Of a stretch of 64,000 nucleotides of DNA, positions 60,679 through 64,000 are shown piece by piece. The DNA lies in contig JASDFA010000006.1 in the NCBI GenBank assembly GCA_035772735.1, positions 29,491,501-29,555,500 on the forward strand, read 5' to 3'. The translations under genes were made by a program, and so were the position numbers. The stretch's first letter is position 1, and each line of letters starts with the position of its first letter. Under the pieces are notes generated by a model. The model worked only from the letters and a program-made list of their open reading frames with translations. It searched no databases and was not told where the DNA came from. Origin of the DNA: Datura wrightii (taxonomy: Eukaryota; Streptophyta; Magnoliopsida; Solanales; Solanaceae).

Positions 60679-60843
60679 TAGCTGACTCAACTTACTTGAG
60701 ATTGATGCAGAGTTGTTATTCTCATTGTTGTTTCATTTTATGCCATGAATCAAATCCATGTAGCCGACCCAACTCTTTTGAGATTGATGCATAGTTATTA
60801 TTGTCGTTGTTGTTTCATTTTATGCCATGAATCAAATCTCGTA
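60679..60843 (+). repeat. Two tandem 82-bp copies of a TTG-rich retroposon tail
   Basis: AGCYGACYCAACT...TTGAGATTGATGC, then a TTGTTATT-like run and ATGCCATGAATCAAATC, occurs at 60,679 and again at 60,761. It resembles the 3' tails of Solanaceae TS-type SINEs and RTE LINEs that end in TTG repeats. The rest of the element is not seen. Confidence 0.5.
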
Positions 60844-60847
60844 GACT

Positions 60848-62710
60848 GTGACAGGCACCCGACAACTTACTACCGTCGGGTGAAACCATATCCGGTGCCA
60901 TCCATGATACATTATCATAACATTAAGTGTATTAAGCTGCTTAAACCATTTATAATCAAACTGCATGCATAAACAATTTTCAAAACATACTTGTACAACT
61001 AATTGTATTTGTGATACGTCTCAACAAGGGACTGTATTGTTCGCATATCTTAATATAAACATATGCTACCGTCATTGAGTATAATCATGGAGCTGCTAGG
61101 AATTCTAACAAGTATAACATAACATTGAGATGCAACCCGTCTATTCAATGGATATAATAGTTTGTGTATACCACCACCACACTCTCAAGTGGGGTTCATC
61201 AAGAGATGGGAAAAGGTTTATCACTTAACGCCATGAAGCAATGTGAAGTTAGGGGCTATTGCTTCATGTGTGAATTCATCTGCTTCAAGGAAGTGTGCAC
61301 TTCAAACAATGGGGTGGAAAGTGATCCCTGTGAGAAATAATTTCGTTCTTTAAATCCCAACTTTGAAGAGTTGGATTAATATTGAATTTAATGTATGTTA
61401 GGACACTAGAATTAGTTTTATCACAAATAACATTAAAATCGTATATGTTTGTTATTTTCTTAATGTCATAAATTGTTCACTTCACTTCTCGCTTTTCACT
61501 TCATACCCTATTGACTTTGTCGCTTTTTGCGCTTTTTTTGTTTTATAAATACTGAATGTGAATGCATAAAATTCTTAGGAGATCTCATCGGCTCCTTCCA
61601 AAATCTGAGACGAGTATTCGAGTAAACATCCATACAATATTTTAAAATGATTTTTAATAAAGTTACATTTAAACCATATTTCAAAGCATGAAATTTAGGG
61701 AAATTGTCTTAAGAAAGGTTAGGTCTCTACTTATTCCATCTTGACATATAATCGATCTCAATTAGTCCAACACGTTCAATTCAAGTCATTCTACATTAAT
61801 CATAACTTGTATAATTAAGATGGAATGTAGCGTATTCATCTTTAATTTTAGTTTTTGTCCATGGGCCACCAAACTCTCAAATTCACATACTAAGGTGAAG
61901 TCGTGATTTACCCAATCTGTTACCTCTTCATACATAGACTATTTTAAGTCATTTATGGTCTTACAAACAATCAATTTCATCCAATTATTATTCATCATCT
62001 TCTGCAACGCCCAATTACCATCATTCATTTCTCTCAACCTCTATGGTTCATCCTAGTCTCACATAAAACTCCACATAAGTTATAAATATCTTACTCATAC
62101 TCATTTACACTCGAGAAAGCTTAAGTGATATAATTACCTCTTTGTAGTGAATGTTTGAAGTATTGAAGAATATAGACTAAATCCATGTATTGTACTAAGG
62201 ATTAGCACTTAAAGACTTGATCAAGTGATTGGATTGGGTAGAATGTCTATGGTTTGTGAATGGATTGGGTAGAATGACCACCAGGAGCTCTCAAAGTCGT
62301 GCGGTAAGTCCCTAGTCTTGTTTTGGACCAAACATTCTCGACTTGGGACCTTGAAAACATGTTTGGTATGATGAATGTGAATTTGAGATGTATTAAAAAT
62401 TGGTATGGTAGCCAACAACAACGAAAAGTTGACTGTGAATTGAAACGGGAACGGAGAGATGTCTAAAGTAACGGATAGCCTAATTTCTAAGAAGTATAAC
62501 TCCCTATAAAGGAAGAATTTGGCTATAGTTTTTGAATGGAAATTGTATTGACGCTTCAAACCGTTCTCATCTGGGCTTTCCTGCACAAAGTTATGACCAC
62601 TTTTTTGCGTAGTGTTCACTCAGCACAATCGCGTGCTGAATTGCGCAAGTTGCAGTCATGCCAGGCTGCGTGGTCGAGCACTGTTGAATATTTAAGGTCC
62701 CAAGTCAAAA
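60848..62710 (-). repeat. Probable gypsy solo LTR or LTR fragment, minus strand
   Basis: Left end TGTGACAGGCACCCGAC at 60,848. The right part read on minus has GCGCAATTCAGCACGCG, then CTGAGTGAACACTACGCAAA and GTCATAACTTTGTGCAGG, text typical of Solanaceae gypsy LTRs. No coding region is seen. It ends against the RPL18A fragment at about 62,710. Boundaries and a target duplication could not be fixed. Confidence 0.5.
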
Positions 62711-62716
62711 TATTTT

Positions 62717-62986
62717 GATACTATGTACAAAGAGTACCTTGATGCTATCTTGAACGGTGCTGCAGAGCAGATGTACACTGAAATGGCTTCTCGTCACAGG
62801 GTCCGCCACCACTGCATCCAGATCATCAAGACAGCGACTATTCCCGCCAAGCTTTGCAAGAGGGTGAGCACCAAACAGTTCCATGACTCCAAAATTAAGT
62901 TCCCGTTGGTGTTCAAGAAGGTCAGGCCACCTTCCAGAAAACTCAAGACAACATACAAGGCTACCAGACCCAACTTGTTCATGTAA
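62717..62986 (+). pseudogene. RPL18A: Ribosomal protein eL20/RPL18A, C-terminal half
   Basis: An open frame of 87 codons from 62,723 reads [20 protein letters not shown], then [60 protein letters not shown] and TRPNLFM. This is the well conserved C-terminus of plant RPL18A, with the usual end PNLFM. The coding frame here is uninterrupted. Upstream similarity stops after about two codons, where gypsy LTR sequence begins. So about half of the protein, including the start, is missing. It is either the last exon of a gene whose upstream exons are at 19,076-19,311 or a truncated copy. The internal Met is not a natural start. Confidence 0.88.
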
Positions 62987-63898
62987 AACAGTTTGGTGAT
63001 GATTGAAAGTCAACTTAGAATTTCTGTGATAATGCTGTGCTAGCTCAAACAGTGTGGCACCCCTTGGAAAAGCGGAGTAAGGCAACTTCTTCATGTAACT
63101 TGTTTGGTGATATGTTGACTGAGAAACAACTAGATTTTTCTACAATTTTCATGGACTGGCTATAACATTTAGACACTCGTGAAAGTGGAAAAAGTAAACG
63201 TTTGTATTTTTCTTGTTCGTTTTAGATCTAGAATATCCGGACAGTAGTCTCTTCCTGAGTTTGAAAACATTGCTTGCTTCAATAGTTGCTGTCTTTGTGA
63301 GGCTGCGCCTGAGTTGGCTGGGGTTTTTGATCGATTGTAGCGTCTGGTTGTCTTTGGATAGTGCCATACTGGTATTCAACCACAGTAACAAACTGGAGGT
63401 CTCTCTCAAGGGTAGAAATTTCCAAACCCCTTGTGTCAAGTGTCATTCCTGGTTATACTCGAATTCTGCACAAAATTCTTAAGCTAGAAATTTCTAAATT
63501 TGTGGTTAAGTGTATTGATAGGAGGAAAATCAAAGAACATACAAAACAGACTTGCTGAGGGGACAACTCAAGTATAATCAATTAATTCTCACATGTTCTA
63601 TCGTTGATACTATATAAGTATGAAACATTGGAATCTTCTCTTTACTCTTTAATGTGTTTAACATATATTTTTTAGTTGAGGTTAAAGAAGCAAATATTTC
63701 ATCAATTGTTAGATTTCAATTTAGGACTAGAGATTAACATGTGATATAGTGACATAAAGAGAGCAAATCGATCAAGAAGTGCATGGTACCATATATATTC
63801 ACCAGATAGATAAAACTCCAGTACATTCATTGCCACTTCAACTAAATTATTCAATATATCATAAACATAAAGTAGTGCTCTTCACATATTACATAAAT
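62987..63898. other. Region between RPL18A fragment and lipid-transfer gene
   Basis: No convincing gene. The first part would be RPL18A 3' untranslated sequence. The overlapping ORFs at 63,149-63,482 on both strands have no recognisable product. AT-rich sequence from 63,560 on is the expected place for the 3' untranslated region of the lipid-transfer gene. Confidence 0.5.
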
Positions 63899-64000
63899 TT
63901 ACTGGACTTTAGAGCAGTCAATGTTGGGGCTAATCTTGTAAGGAACAGTGACACCACATTTGCTAAGAAGTGTAGCAGCCTTGCTAGTATCAATACTGCT
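63899..64000 (-). CDS. Type-1 nonspecific lipid-transfer protein, C-terminal end (partial)
   Basis: On minus the last codons read [17 protein letters not shown], then TVPYKIS and PNIDCSKVQ followed by TAA at 63,899-63,901. The spacing CGV-x-VPYKIS-xxxDC and the end SKVQ are typical of plant type-1 LTPs. PYKIS is the second consensus pentapeptide, and the two cysteines are the seventh and eighth of the eight-cysteine motif. These small secreted proteins bind lipids and act in cuticle formation and defence. The signal peptide, the first six cysteines and the first pentapeptide lie beyond the window. The frame is intact here. Type-1 genes often have an intron very near the stop; none is needed to read this end. 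Confidence 0.9.
   Translation of the reverse strand, partial: SSIDTSKAATLLSKCGVTVPYKISPNIDCSKVQ

Noticed and set aside
63149..63482. Overlapping ORFs on both strands between RPL18A and the lipid-transfer gene
   Set aside because: No recognisable domain, and the overlapping opposite frames are probably chance.

Overview
This window looks like plant nuclear DNA, a repeat-rich dicot region. Solanaceae is my inference from the style of the LTR families and a TTG-rich retroposon tail; no search was run. There are no bacterial-type operons. Almost everything is LTR retrotransposon in several states of decay. A few host-gene pieces remain: a relic I do not recognise (about 16.5-18.7 kb), a kinase-like scrap (16.05-16.25 kb), two non-overlapping pieces of a ribosomal protein eL20/RPL18A gene (19.1-19.3 kb and 62.7-63.0 kb, both on +), and the last codons of a type-1 nonspecific lipid-transfer protein at the right edge (63,899-64,000, minus).

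Left part (1-15.3 kb): the 3' end of a decayed Ty3/gypsy chromodomain (Tekay/Del-like) element with its 3' LTR (1-3839, +). It abuts an Athila-like element on minus (pol 3840-5990, tRNA-Asp-type primer site, LTR 6109-9187). That LTR is split by a solo LTR (7174-8618) with target duplication ATACG. A minus-strand Ty1/copia remnant follows (9188-15.3 kb) and carries a MITE-like insertion (12,881-13,440).

Right part (19.9-60.6 kb): a nested nest. The outermost layer is a minus-strand Tat-lineage gypsy element with LTRs at about 19,943-20,566 and 60,015-60,633. It has gag-like sequence, no recognisable pol, and an antisense extra ORF region near its 3' LTR. Inside it lie a block starting with a plus-strand Athila-like LTR (24,097 onward) and a 4.4-kb solo LTR (52,689-57,083, duplication ATTAT). 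Inside the Athila-like LTR sits a nearly complete 23.3-kb Tekay-like insertion (24,473-47,740, duplication TCATG; two 2.58-kb LTRs, tRNA-Met primer site, polypurine tract). Its RNase H region is split by a 12.85-kb minus-strand element (30,143-42,993, duplication ATTGC). This innermost element is a tandem, non-autonomous derivative: LTR-body-LTR-partial body-14 bp of LTR, in which gag, protease and RT are replaced by about 2.7 kb of sequence I cannot assign.

None of the retroelement reading frames seen here is intact. The Tekay-like copy is the least damaged, with three single-base indels and a few stops. Two further points stand out. An inverted-repeat module just upstream of the TATA box is shared by two otherwise different LTR families. 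A short palindrome-like motif (CGAGTCG, or its CpG-decayed form TGAGTCA) recurs in several LTR lineages. Boundaries backed by target-site duplications are exact; other boundaries are approximate.
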